Source: Tethya wilhelma (lineage: Eukaryota > Porifera > Demospongiae > Tethyida > Tethyidae). From it: a DNA stretch of 64,000 nt. Location: positions 18,876,423-18,940,422 of the forward strand of contig CAXIPT010000001.1 in the NCBI GenBank assembly GCA_964030475.1. The letters are read 5' to 3'. The position numbers and the translations under genes were made by a program. Shown piece by piece: positions 34,901 to 46,774 of this stretch (its first letter is position 1; each line of letters opens with the position of its first letter). The notes beneath the pieces are model-generated. The model did not search any database. It saw only the letters and a program-made list of their open reading frames with translations, and was not told where the DNA came from.

Positions 34901-37900
34901 ACTACCACATAATTATACATAATAATTATGATAAGCTGCATGCATTTGCTTATACCTGGAGAAACATAATTCCAACAACACCACCAATAATGGAACCAAG
35001 GTTATTGTGTATCCCATCTTGCACTGTTGTTACACATCCCTGTACATAATTATATTTATATTTTGTAAATAATTAAACACGCATATGCATTAATGCATGC
35101 ATGGGCATGTACTTGAATAAGAGTATTATATTATAAATATAATACATGTACAATACATACATATATGTACATGTACAATACATACATATATGTAAAAAGG
35201 GGACATAATTTTATGCCCATGCATGATGGCATGCTGGATGCAGTTAAATTGAGATGACTATAATAATTATTATACCCTAAGGACACTATTATTTACAGGT
35301 ACTAATATTTTAGCAATTTTAGCACATAAGCCTATTTCCGCTAATTTGAGTACCGTCCAAAATTGATTTTCCAAGGAAATAATTTGAAATTTGAATTATT
35401 AGTTAGTGCATGGGTGTGTCCACACCAGACTCTGCAGCACAGTTCCTCCAGTACAGATGCTGTAATATCTAAAGGTTGGAAGAAAGCAGGAATTATATAG
35501 GGATATATACTGAATGGAACTATTTTTCTCCCTCCTGAAGATCCTTTTGAAGATGGAGGTAGTGATGACTCTGAGAGTGATGATACATGACAATGTAGCT
35601 ATATATATAGTATTGTATTGTTTTCTCTGTGTATAATGTCACTCTTGAACTTTAAATTAATAATAATTATTAAAAGTAATAATCATGGTAAACTTTTTGA
35701 ATTAATTTGCTAAAATTAATGCCCATCAAATCCACTATCCTAGTACCTTAATAGCTAGTGTCCTTAAGGTAATAATTATGAAATTTTAATTTTATGATAA
35801 TTGTGCAGTTAATTACTATAGGAGCCTATTGTACCTTTTGATGAGGAGCATATTGGAAAATATAGGTATTTGTACGTTGCTCTTCACACTGAAAATCTGT
35901 GAGGTTCTTTTGGCAACAGGCTGCAGGAACAGTATAGTTGTTGAACTTCCAGTTGTAGTCACGGTAGCTCTCCACACCACAACAAAGAAACTATATAGTA
36001 TAAACAAGTGCATAGTAAAAAATTTTAGCGGGTAGCACTATAATAACTATTGGAACAAGGCATGGTCTCATTTTAGGGATATCTCATTTACTACTTCATT
36101 CCTCATGATTATTAAATATTGTCGTATAATTTAATAATATTACTAAAATGTGTCAAACAATGATCTGTACAATGTCATACAAAGCTTATACGTACGGTAA
36201 TGGACCACCACCCCCATTGACACAATACAAAAATAATGTCTAGGCTTACAAACATTTAGTCAAAGATAGCTAAGGCTTTAAACCTTGCTAAAAAGCTTTC
36301 TCAGAGACATTTTTAATGTATATATGCATTTAGAAAACCAAATACCGGAAACTCCCCAGAACCATATGGAGTGGAATTAGTGTAAAAAATAAATTGCTGT
36401 GCACTGCGACAAATGCAGATCGTGCATGGCAAAATGCACGCACGCGAGCGCGATTGGCATAACGCCCACAGTCACGTGCTACTAACAGCTATCAGAACGT
36501 GATTGGCAATGCAAAACGCGATTGGCAAAGTTTGCAAAGCACGATCTGCAAAAAAAGTCACGTGCAAATTCAAACACAAATCGATGGGAAATGGTCATTG
36601 AGTGACTAGCTACAGATTCTGAAATATTAAATTTTCTGTATAATATTATATAGTATGGGCTAAGGTTCCCATAGCATTACTATGAGCCAGCTATTTATAA
36701 CACTAGTACACTCATTGACAACCTCAAATATTAATAAGTATTTAATGACAGTGTCCTCAGATGACGCAGATTTTCATCCTCATAAAATTTTTGCAGATTG
36801 CGCTTTGCAAACTTTTACCAATCGCATTCTGCATTAATTGTATTGCCAATCGCATTCTGTTAGTATCGTGTGCATGCATTTTGCCTTATGCAATCTGCAT
36901 TTGTCGCAGTGCATGGCAATTTGTTTTAAATTTTGACACTAATTCCACTCGATAAGAACATTCTAAGACAGGGCTTAGACAGCGCTTAGCGCAAAGCCAC
37001 ACTAATGCAATTTTATTCATTCTTTACTTCCAACTTACTTGAACACGATTTCCAGAGAAACAAAAAGTGTTGAGCCAACTTTGATTGTATATAGTAACTT
37101 GAATTCATCCAAACTACGAACCTTTATACTCGTTTTCTGTCTAAATGTCAAGAAATAAGAGCTAGGCAGCTTTTAAAACTTGATATAAATTACTGTACTG
37201 AAATGTAGCCATCTTAATGTTGGTAAAGGTCGTCACATTTATATAGCAAACTTGACCACATGGCCATATGGTTTGCATGCATCTAATGCGCATGCGCATC
37301 CAATGTAGAGTAGGGGTCGAATGTGCGGGCATAATTTCCGGAATAATATATAGTACCTTTGAGCATAATGGGGAATAATTGATTTTGGGAGGAATAGACA
37401 AGAGAAAATGTAGCTATATAGATTACGAAAAATCACTCGTGCCTTGGCCTCAGACCTCATGGACAGTCACAGATGGCTTCAAGTTTGAGTTCAGGTACAG
37501 TTAGCGTCGTTTGTACAGACATAGCGCTAGAGAGAGAGGGTGTGGCAAGGGCGTGGCAACTCAACTGTATGGGTCAAAGGTCATCTCAGACAAGGATGGC
37601 AGTGATCTGAGAGACTCTACCTGATGAATCAAGCGGTAAATCTGGCGATGAAGCCTTTGAAGCACAAAAAGAGGACAGTTGTGTCTCTACTGGATCAGAA
37701 ATGATTTAATTTGAAGTTGTGTGAGTCTCAAAAATCAGGAATAATAATAGAAATTAAAAGAATATTAGGAAAATTTTCAGGAATAATGTGCTTATTTCAA
37801 GGCATTGCTAAATGAAATAATGCTCAAATTTTTGAGCACATTAGCCTCAAGCCTAATGTAGAGCAAGCACTTCTACTTTTTGTAGTGACTGATCAGTCTC

Positions 37901-40200
37901 AGAGTCTGGCAAAATTCACCTTATAGTGTTGAAAAATATGTATGAACAAGTAGTAAAAATTTTATAAAAGTAACAGTGTAGGAATGGGCAGTAAGCAAGG
38001 AAACAAGCCAAGACTGAATTTCGGCACATAACTATACTTCATTTTCAAAGACTTACAATCTCACATGTAGGTTGCCTGCATAATTGCTGATATACTTTAT
38101 TTAATTTACAATTGGGAGATAAAAGGACCCATATAGTATGATGTGCATGATGAAGACTGAAAATGAAGTGCCGAATTTCAGAGTCTTGGCTTGTTTCCTT
38201 GCTTTTTACAGCACTGCCCATTCCTACACTGTTAATTTTACTACTTAATTGTCATATTTAGCATTATAATTGTTCAAATTCCTGCAAATTACTTGGCTAA
38301 TCACTCAAATAAAGTGCAGGATTAAATGAAGGCACCGATGCATATGGTACATAAGCCTCGGCGCACTCAACTAGCTAGCACATTTATATGCATACACGGT
38401 GTAAAAGAGTGTATCAATAACTTAGTATAATATATCACTGAGAACTTCTGCAACTACTATCCGCCATCTAGGCGGCCTGGCCCATACTGCATGCTACTGT
38501 GACTTTGAGTGTGGTGAAGCAGCACATGCCACAGACTATGAAACAGATTAGCTTTGCTACAATTATACATACATTGGAATACTCAGCTGCTGTCAGATGC
38601 AAAGTCTAGCTGCTGGACATCATGTGACAGTGACGCTTAGCTTCGAGACCACGCCTACTAATCTAGTGTCTGTTAAATGCTCATCAAATGTACACTTCTG
38701 GCTTTTTGTATAATTATCGAGACTGACAAGTAGCAAATGAGCCAAATGACCAACATATTATTAGTAATTTTACTTCATAATTATTGTATGACNATGATGT
38801 GAGTAGTTTATACATAATGCCGTGAGTACATATTTGGCTGTTTTATGCAGTACGTACTTTGATAGTACTAAACATTGTTAAAATTTCAGCATGTTCTCGG
38901 ATGTTTTTCTCACTAACTGAACATATTTTTAGTGTGGCACTTTATGTGTACACACGATAGCACACACACAGACACAGAAGCCCTCAAAGAGAAGCAATAT
39001 GGAGGCAACAAGTGTCACTATTAAACCATTGTAAGCATTCAAATTATACAGTGAGGTTAGCAGGAAGTAAATTCAGTAAGCCACATATATACAATCACAG
39101 ATGGCAAACTTCCAAGGAATACTGGGAGCTACCACATTCTTTTCTCAGGTAGTAATGTACACCTCAAGGGCCAATGAGTGAAAGCAATCTCATTTGGCTA
39201 GCATAATGTACAGAATTGGCCTACAATTGTATACTCTAAAGCTATATACTACAGAAGATCAAAATGCCATTTCAGTACAACACAAACATGTATATAAAAT
39301 CATACAAGTGCTGACCTAATCCACTTACGAAATTAAGAGTGATGGTCTCTTGTACGCTAGCTCTGAACCACAGCGGCACCACCACACCCAGACTGAAATA
39401 GCACAGCCCTGATGTAACAAACATGGCAGTGACAAGCCAATGGAGATAGTTCTTTTGCTTCACCGGATGAGTCATGGCAGGAATGCCGGAGTGAAGGAGA
39501 AAGGCGTACGTAAACACCGGAATGGACGTCAGCCAGCCTCGTACGTCAAACTTGACCACAACGTCTCGAACGGACATGAAGCGTATATCAGTGAGAGAGA
39601 TGTTAGCGTGACTGGTTGTGTTGAGGGAGTACAACTGACTCTCGCACACTTCGCCACCTTCTGCTAACTTTACAATGGAGTAAATGACGATGGCTGCTAC
39701 AGTCAAGAAGCGCAGCAGTCCGAGGAACACTTGAACGAGAGCTTGTTCTTTGAGGTCTAAAAGAGAGAGCGTGACTACGATGATTCCAAAGAGAAACAGG
39801 GAGAAGTAGTAGGCATAGCGGCACCCTCCACCTGGAAGGACCTGGTGCTGGAAGGCTACATCGTCACACTCGCGCGATGCTCCGAAGTTTAGCGGGATAT
39901 TGACGGACCAGGCTGATCCAGCGACAGTGGCAAATGACCAAAGAGCCATGAAACTGTAGATAATAGTGATGACGAGATACAGGTACTTCATCCACCGGTT
40001 GAAGAAGATCTCACACAATTCAACCGGTTCGAATTTTCTCTTCAGAGTCACTTCAAACTTGGGGTGAGTTGAATCGAGCGCCTCAAAGACCTGTCTCTCT
40101 CCCTTTACGTCCACTTCACTGTCCGTGGTGTCACTGTCCGTAGGAGGGTGGTGGGCCTTGACGTAGGACTCTAGTGCCTGTTGGGAAGGAAAGGAAAGGA

Positions 40201-40248
<48 letters not shown>

Positions 40249-40890
40249 GGGGTGTTTGTTGATCACATATACAGCATATTGAAACTGTTTAGGATAATGA
40301 ACAAATAAACACAAACATGATTCGTGAAAATTCTTATATGTCTTATGAACATAAGCTTTTGGTGCTGTCTTATAATAATGTCTAATGAACGTGAGCTTTT
40401 TGAAACAACTTTACGTAGTTTAGTCGTGTAACTTTTATTTTAAATATATGGCATGTGGTGTACACTATAAACACACAGAAAACAGCAGTGTCAAAGACAG
40501 TGATGTTCTAAAGCAGCAGGAACTGAATAACAGTAACCAACCAACGAACAAGCTACGCGAGATTCATATAGAACGTAGCCAATACGATAATTAAAGATTC
40601 ATTGGCAAACTTACTTGTGCTCGAGCCATACATTCTACTGTCCAGTTGCCGTTCAACCAACTGACAAAACCCACCAGTATCAGCGTTGGTATGCCAGCGA
40701 GTAGGCCGCTGTAGAAGAAGGTGTAGGGTATGCCGAGAAAGCCAGTGCCCAAACAAAAGTTGACCATGAAGAAGAATCCTAGGAAAATGTTTATGGACTT
40801 GAGCGGTTTCTTTTTCTCTCCGTTGTTGTCGCCATTTTGCCAAGGCAGAGTCAAAGATAGCCGAGTGAACTTGTACTTTTCAAACCCCAT
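31187..40890 (-). CDS. TMEM104-like transporter, copy a (very long intron 2)
   Basis: Multi-pass protein of the TMEM104 / amino-acid transporter-like family. Exons 40890-40615, 40177-39329, 31855-31187 join with both junctions in phase 0 to 597 aa, as in copies b and c. Exon 1 holds the first helix pair (FFMVNFCLGTGFLGIPYTFF, which aligns with the MFNLIVGTGALTMPKAF helix of TMEM104). Exon 2 has KFEPVELCEIFFNRWMKYLY and several membrane helices and ends ETITLNF. Exon 3 starts GVFTTPGNSIQLRIFAYYLI and ends with two helices and CLESAKYTSPIE. Intron 2 is about 7.5 kb and contains an 861-N gap and many repeats, against about 0.3 kb in the sister genes. The exon 3 link is inferred because no other third exon is available for exons 1-2. 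The transported substrate is unknown. Confidence 0.75.
31857..31945. repeat. (TG)n microsatellite at gap edge
   Basis: On the gene's sense strand this is (CA)n ending cacag at the acceptor of TMEM104-like exon 3 (31855). It runs into the N gap, so its full length is unknown. Confidence 0.95.
31946..32806. other. Assembly gap, 861 Ns
   Basis: Unsequenced stretch inside the long TMEM104-like intron. Confidence 1.
32807..34050. repeat. Dispersed repeat family around 'gtataaaaggacgtagttcgg'
   Basis: Segments containing tataaaaggacgta and tttgt(t/c)tggaaatc recur at 32820-32930, 34230-34330 and 34635-34720 (+) and inverted at about 37020-37150. Another shared block (cattttgtattgtgtctatgggacag) occurs at 33911, 34535 and 34850. 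They are fragments of one or more repeat families within the long intron. A (GGAA)n tract lies at about 33704-33737. No coding sequence was recognised. Confidence 0.6.
35276..35769. mobile_element. Inverted-repeat element with possible coding remnant
   Basis: The ends are cctaaggacacta and tagtgtccttaagg. Inside, 35529-35590 on the plus strand reads an acidic stretch (EDPFEDGGSDDSESDDT, then a stop), which could be the end of a decayed element gene. The coding remnant is speculative. Confidence 0.45.
36369..36950. mobile_element. Foldback-type element, 582 bp
   Basis: It begins GAGTGGAATTAGTGT and ends ACACTAATTCCACTC. Inverted similarity continues inwards for about 190 bp on each side (gcactgcgacaaatgcagat against its inverse; repeated cgcgattggca units). 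Non-coding. Confidence 0.75.
37948..38246. mobile_element. MITE with about 90-bp inverted repeats
   Basis: The left arm contains acagtgtaggaatgggcagt, then agcaaggaaacaagccaaga. The right arm is its inverse with a small insertion (38140-38246). About 300 bp, non-coding. The surrounding 37310-39328 holds no gene I can support; a single N lies at 38793. Confidence 0.75.
40196..40247. repeat. (GAAA)n at TMEM104-like exon 2 acceptor
   Basis: On the sense (minus) strand it is (TTTC)n followed by ccttcccaacag, forming the pyrimidine tract of the acceptor at 40178-40179. Confidence 0.85.
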
Positions 40891-41334
40891 CTTGTCGTTT
40901 TAGGTCTTTTCTACATGACAGGTAGACCCTTATGTGTTTCATGTGTACACTAGACTTCCAGGAAAAGGAAAGAGAAGCCGGATATCGATTAGGTATAATA
41001 ATTTAGAGCTAGAGCGATCGAGCGAGCGGGAAATTCAAATCAATTTCTTGATGCGCGCGCATGTTTTCATCAACTGGGAACGAGGCTACATCAACTACCG
41101 AATTAATTACTAAAGTACAAATTCTTTCTCTAATACAGTGCAATGTTAAGGAATATAATGCTGTATTATATACAATAATAACAATATTTTGTTGGTATGC
41201 TCATGAGGTTTCATTCTCAACACATTTACCCAGGCGGCTGGACATACTAGCCGGGACGAAGCTTTGCTACTAAACTCTAGAGACATGTACATTATGTATA
41301 ATAGTTATTCTTAAAATAAACATATCACATTTAC
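40891..41334. other. Spacer between the two candidate first exons
   Basis: Promoter region of copy a, with gcgcgcgcatg near 41053, and AT-rich DNA. No gene was seen. Confidence 0.45.
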
Positions 41335-41577
41335 CTGAGCCCTAGTCATACACTCCAGTAGAAATACGGCATTCCTCCAACTTATCAAATTTACAAAGAC
41401 TAGAGTCAAGGCACCGATTAGAATCCCGCTGCAGAAGAATGAGTATGGAATACCGAGAAAACCAGTGCCAAAACAATAGTTGACCATGAAAAAGAATCCA
41501 TAGATGATGTGAACGGACTTGATCTTTCCTTGTTTCAGAGGAAGAACCTTTTTCATGTATGTTATCAACACTCTCAT
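41335..41577 (-). CDS. Orphan TMEM104-like first exon
   Basis: 81 codons from ATG 41577 (MRVLITYMKKVL) to a good donor (CAG|gtaaatg), phase 0 like the three complete first exons. It encodes the same first helix pair (FFMVNYCFGTGFLGIPYSFF) and ends with ECMTRAQ. No exons 2-3 of its own lie downstream; the next sequence on this strand is exon 1 of copy a (40890). It may be an alternative first exon spliced to copy-a exon 2, or the remnant of a lost gene. GCGCATGCG lies 44 bp upstream (41621), as in promoters nearby, and the frame has no lesion, which favours use. Confidence 0.65.
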
Positions 41578-41620
41578 CTCTAGCTCCGTACTGACACGTA
41601 CACTGCTAAATTAGTCTATT

Positions 41621-41629
41621 GCGCATGCG
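41621..41629 (-). promoter_or_regulatory. GCGCATGCG motif before orphan exon
   Basis: NRF1-like palindromic motif 44 bp upstream of ATG 41577, also present before FEM1 genes A, D and F. Confidence 0.4.
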
Positions 41630-41697
41630 TGCTACATACGTAACCAGCTTCGCGAACTACATGACATATAATTTCAGTGAAATTTTCATACTCTTTC

Positions 41698-43953
41698 TTA
41701 CATAATGGTCATAAAATTTGCTAATTTGTCAGGAGTGGCAACATGAGTAAAGCAGGAGACCTTATCAACGTGCACAAAGAGGCTAACTACCGAGAGAAGC
41801 AACAGAAGGATGCCGATTAGTCCGACCACGCCCACCACGATTGGATGACTCAAAATCCGGTTTGAGTAGGGAGTCAAGTACAACTCTTGCTTGTCCTTAC
41901 CCAGGAAGTCTCTGATTAGTGGCCACCATTTTGATAGGGTCTCTCTGATAGAGTGCAGCTCTTCCTTAGCTACTTTTGCCGATCTCTTTATGTTGGAAAT
42001 TGGGTTTGGATCAGTAACAGACTCTTCTACAAGTCGAGCTCCTTTCTTTGCAGTTTTCTTCACACTAGCTGTAATGTTACTACCAGAGGAGCGGATATTT
42101 TCAAACATACGTACACACACATACTCGGATCGTAGCTCAAGTGCGGTTGAGAAGATGAAACAGATAAAGAAAGCAATAAGACCAGCATATTTGAGAACGT
42201 AGATGAGATTAGCGATCCCAAATGCAGCCAAGAGGGGTAGAAATGACGAAACAAAACGTAGAGAAAATCGTAAAATGAAATCGTATTTGTGTTTTGGCTT
42301 TCTTGAGGTGTCTCTCCCTGTGATGAGCAGGTAGATGTTGTTGACCATAACCAGCACATTGAGGGAGTAGGCTGACATGACATCAACGGATGGAAAGAGA
42401 ATGAGACTGTATGCAAAGATTCTCATTGGAATGGAGTTTCCAGGAGTGATGAAACCAGCCTGGAAGTGTGTGTGCAATGTGTGAAAATATCATTATCATT
42501 ACAGTTGTACTTTTGTGTATTTTTACACAAAATAGTAGTACAAATCGCTGTATCAAAAACCTTTTGTAGATAGAACTCTTTTTTGAATCACACATAATAT
42601 CCTCACACATCCTCACATCCTCACACCCTCACATACTCACACACTCACACCCTCACGCCCTTACTAATAGAACAGTCAATCTAAGTTAGAGAACTCGGTG
42701 GAGAACAATCAAATGTGACAAGAAAAATAATTACCAATACGATTTTAATGATATTATTAAATACTTACAAAATTAAGTGTGATGATTTCTTGAACACTTG
42801 CTTTGAACCAGAGAGGTACTATTACACCTAGACTGAGATAACATAGTCCAGTCGATAAGAACATGGAGGAAAAGAGCCAACGAAGATCCTTCTTTTGTTT
42901 GATTGGATGAGTGACTGAAGGAATGCCGGAATGAAGATGAAATGCGTAAGTGAAAATGGGTATCAAAGTAACCCAGCCTTCCGGATCAAACTTTAACACA
43001 ATGTCTGATTTGCTCAGTGGTTGGTAGTCTGTTAGTGTGAGATTTGTGACATTAAGAAGACTCAACTGTTTCTCACACACTTCTCCTCCGCTCACAAGTT
43101 TCACGATGGAGTAAATGACAATGGCAGCGACTGTTACAAATCGCAAAACTCCCAAGAACAACTGAACGAGAGCTTGTTCCTTGAGGTCTAAAAGAGAGAG
43201 GGTGACTACTATGATTCCAAAGAGAAAGATGGAGAAGTAATAGGCATAGAGACACCCTCCTTCTGGTAGGAGCCGGTTGTGGAAAGCTGTCTCCTCACAT
43301 TGGCGAACATCACCAAAATTTAGCGGAATATTGACTGCCCACGCAGACCCAGCAACAGTTGCAAACGACCAACAAGCAAAGAAACTGTAGACAACAATGA
43401 TTATGAGATAGAGATACTTTACCCAACGATTGAAGAATATCTCGCACATTTCCACAGTCTCAAACTTTCGTTTGATAGTGATCTCAAACTTTGGGTATTT
43501 CGACTTCACTATCAAGCTCTCTCTACTGCCATCATCATCTTTCTCACTCTCTGTTGTGTCACTGTCCACTGCTAAGTCAGGATGATGGAGTTTATAGTAG
43601 CTACTCATAGCCTACAACAAACCCAGCAAGAAGGATATTATAAAAGTATTAAGAATTTTACATTAACTTAGGACAACTAGGCTATAACAAACCTGTGCTC
43701 TGGCCATTGTCTCTAGCAGCCATACTGCATTCAACCAGCTCACAAAGCCAACGAGAAGGAGGGTGGGTATTCCTGCCAGATAGCCGCTGTGGAAGAACGA
43801 GTAAGGAATGCCGAGGAAGCCAGTCCCGACGCAAAAGTTGAGCAGGAAGAAATATCCTATGAATATGTTTATGGTTTTTATCGATCTCTTGCCGTCTCCT
43901 TCTTTGCTTCTAAACTTTACAAAGAGACGAGATAGCTTGTCGCTGAACGCCAT
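41698..43953 (-). CDS. TMEM104-like transporter, copy b
   Basis: Exons 43953-43693, 43611-42769, 42459-41698, phase 0 at both junctions, 621 aa. Exon 1 has YFFLLNFCVGTGFLGIPYSF and ends ETMARAQ. Exon 2 opens with an acidic leader (SDTTESEKDDDGS), then KFETVEMCEIFFNRWVKYLY, helices and ETITLNF-like EIITLNF. Exon 3 starts AGFITPGNSIPMRIFAYSLI and has a longer hydrophilic loop than copies a and c (SVKKTAKKGARLVEESV through WWPLIRDFLGKDKQELYL), then a last helix and VSCFTHVATPDKLANFMTIM. About ten membrane helices are expected. A GCGCATGCGC motif (about 44217) lies in the upstream region. A role in amino-acid transport is inferred from family membership. Confidence 0.82.
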
Positions 43954-44323
43954 TTCTTTCGCACCATGAACTCAAAGCCTTGTATGTGTGCAGCACTATA
44001 AGTGTATCTACTCATCGTGATGACTTACAGTTTCAGATTTCACATGTAACAATACATTTACTTTAGTACCGACACCATTAGATGAGCAGTGTTAGGATAG
44101 GTTAGCTACAAGTTCCTGGCTAGTGAAACTCTGTAGGTTATTGAATTTGTGGAAGTTAGTAGCTTCACCTGGGTTTCTTTCCAGCTAGCTGCGCGGTACG
44201 TGCATGATGGCGATATTACGCATGCGCAAAGTAGTGCCACACCTACACACCCAGGCCAATGAAGAGATGTGTTGCAAACCAAAGCAAGAGAGTATTACAA
44301 GCAGAGAGTAAAATAAAGAGGAG
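43954..44323. other. Spacer between TMEM104-like copies b and c
   Basis: Contains the copy b promoter (acgcatgcgcaaag near 44218) and the 3' flank of copy c. No gene was seen. Confidence 0.5.
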
Positions 44324-45183
44324 TTAAATAGCACACGTAACCTTAGTTGCAGGGAAAATCCAACTGCACAGAGTTAGTACAAACAAACACAATCCAATAA
44401 AAATAACCACACCAGCAGTAAACTTATGGCTGAGAATAAACATGGAGTAAGGTGTCTTCCACGATGAACTGTAGCAAACAGTAGAAGTCTTCGTATTCTG
44501 AATGAGAGGTGTTCCTTCATTGACACTTGGAGGCACCTTTGCTGGTGGCTCATTGTCCAATGTCTTCGATGAAGCACCTCCAAATTTCTTCTCACAGACA
44601 CGAATCGACTGTATCTGCAAAGCTGCTGGGAAGATGAAACACATAAAGAACCCAAAGAGACCGGCAAACTTTAGAACGTAGATCAAGTTAGCCATAGCGA
44701 AGGCCAGAAAGAGAGGAATGATGGCCATGATGAAACGAAACAGAAGCTTAAAGACCCAATCGTATTTCAGCAATTTGACGGTCTTCTTTGTCACAAGTCG
44801 GAGACCAAAGAGAATGGCACTTTGTACGAGATCGTACATGTTGTTGACGATGACGTGGATCATAAGAGGGAAGGCGGACATGACATCCAGGGAGGGGAAG
44901 AGGATGAGGTAGTAGGCTAGGACCTTGAGAGGAGTGGAGTAGTGGTTCTGGGGTTTTACAAACTCCACCTGGAGAAAAACAAAGAATGCTTATGAAAACA
45001 GGTAGTATACTATGGTATACAAGTAGTATACTATGGACTCAGAACTTGTGACAAGAAAACTTTGAACCACTAATACTTCCTGTTTGTATAGACCAACACA
45101 CAAAGTGCATGAGATCTCTCCATTATTGTTATTTTTCAGAAAGTTTGTGTAATTACCATTTTCTGTTTTGTCAAACACCCCAG

Positions 45184-45262
<79 letters not shown>

Positions 45263-46485
45263 TATGGACGATGTTTTTTTACACACTCAACAAACTTACA
45301 AAATTGAGAGTGATGGTCTCCTGTGTGTCTGCCTTGAACCACAGCGGCACGACCACACCCATACTCAGGTAGCAAACAGTCCCAGTCGTGAACATGGCCA
45401 TGACCAACCAGTAAAGAGCTCCTTTCTGTTTGATCGGGTGAGTGAGGGAGGGAATGCCTTGGTGGATGATAAACGCGTACGTCAGCACTGGAGCAGCCGC
45501 TAGTAAGCCTCTAATGTCGAAGTTCACCACAATATCTTTGTAGGTCGTGTACCGCGTTGCATTAGTCGTAAAATTGATCCAATGAACCGAGTAATTCCCA
45601 TCATCATTGCCGTTTACCAGCGGTACACAAGCATCGTCACTCGTAGTGGCAAGCTTGACGATAGCGTAGACAAGAATGGCTCCCACGGTGAAGAACCTCA
45701 AGAGGCCCATGGTGATCTGGACGATGGCCTGCTCTTTGAGGTCCAGCAAAGAGAGCGTCACGACAACTAGACCAAAGAGAAACAGACAGAAATAGTAGGC
45801 TCGGAGGCACGAGGGGTCGGAGGGGAGGAGGGCGTGGTGGAATGCTCCGTCGGGACACTCCTTCATGCCGCCGAAGTTGAGAGGGATGTTAGAGGCCCAA
45901 GCTGAGCCTGCCACAGTGCAGTAGGACCATGTGGCAAAGAGGCAGTAGATGCTGAGAATGACGATGTAGATGTATTTCAACCAAGGACCGAAGAACATCT
46001 GGCACATTTCGACCGGCTCGAAGCAACGGTGGATGGTGACCTCGAACCTGGGCATGGGACGTTTTGGCTCAAGAGGAGGTTTAGTATCCCCGTTGACATG
46101 AGTGGCTGTCACAGCATCAGCAGCTAGGTCTTTCTTATGATAATCTAGAGCCTGTGTTGTAAGTATAAGCATAATTCAGTGCTTAAAAAAATCAGGTTTA
46201 TGTTTTTATGTTTCTAACCTGTGCTCTGGCCATACACTCCACATACCAGGTGCCAGTCAACCACGTGACAAATCCAACCAACAGCAGCACTGGAATAGCG
46301 GCCAAATACCCGCTGTAGAAGAAGGAGTAGGGTATGCCGAGAAAGCCTGTGCCCAAGCAGAAGTTGACCATGAAGAAGAAGCCGACAAAAGCGTTGACAG
46401 TCTTTGGCTGTTTGCCAGCCGTTGTAGTTGCACCCTCCATGGTGTCGTGACTTGGAAACTCTTCCAAAGGTCTAGTAGAGGACAT
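44324..46485 (-). CDS. TMEM104-like transporter, copy c
   Basis: Exons 46485-46219, 46151-45300, 44968-44324, phase 0 junctions, 587 aa. ATG 46485 (MSSTRPLEEFPSHDTMEG); an in-frame GTG further upstream is not used in this call. Exon 1 has FFMVNFCLGTGFLGIPYSFF and ends ECMARAQ. Exon 2 has RCFEPVEMCQMFFGPWLKYI and ends ETITLNF. Exon 3 starts VEFVKPQNHYSTPLKVLAYY, contains IYVLKFAGLFGFFMCFIFPA and ends FPATKVTCAI. The extracellular loop in exon 2 (NGNDDGNYSVHWINFTTNAT) has several N-glycosylation sequons. Its start codon is 289 bp from that of PIF1 on the other strand. Confidence 0.82.
45184..45259. repeat. (CA)n microsatellite in copy c intron 2
   Basis: On the sense strand it is (TG)n, close to the donor at 45299. 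This is the opposite orientation to most acceptor-linked repeats here. Confidence 0.95.
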
Positions 46486-46774
46486 AGATAGTCGGAATAA
46501 GGACACAGTCTTGTCAAAATAGCCTCCTTTTTTTTCCTTCTCTGCTTGGCGGGAGGCGCGCTCTTTGGGTGACCTTTGTGACCTTTTTTGTCACGTGTTT
46601 CGGCAGACCCTCCTACCGGATATAAATTTTAATTTTTTTCAAGCACTCAAATTTGAATTCAAATTTTCTCCCGCGAACCAAAGTTCTATCTACCGTGTAC
46701 CAAAGATGAATGAAGTTCAGAAGCAAGCTTAGCGATATATCAACAACAGTGAGTGCTCAAATTATCTTACATAA
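46486..46774. promoter_or_regulatory. Divergent promoter, TMEM104-like c / PIF1
   Basis: 289 bp between the two ATGs. It has tgacctttgtgacc-type direct repeats and gtcacgtgtttcgg (E-box) near 46590. No TATA box. The short shared region suggests bidirectional transcription. Confidence 0.5.

Larger units (their letters stand above)
34060..37310. repeat. Large inverted repeat flanking a 3-kb repeat-rich segment
   Basis: The sequence 34084-34350 (with atgcgcatgcgcat, gcatgcaaacca, gtcaaagttggct) is matched inverted by 37020-37306 (gttgagccaactttga, tggtttgcatgcat, atgcgcatgcgcat). Other inverted-repeat elements are nested between. It may be an old composite or foldback element. Confidence 0.6.

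Noticed and set aside
37560..37710. Possible exon reading KPLKHKKRTVV, like a transposase helix-turn-helix start
   Set aside because: Too short, with stops nearby and no flanking element structure; not supportable.
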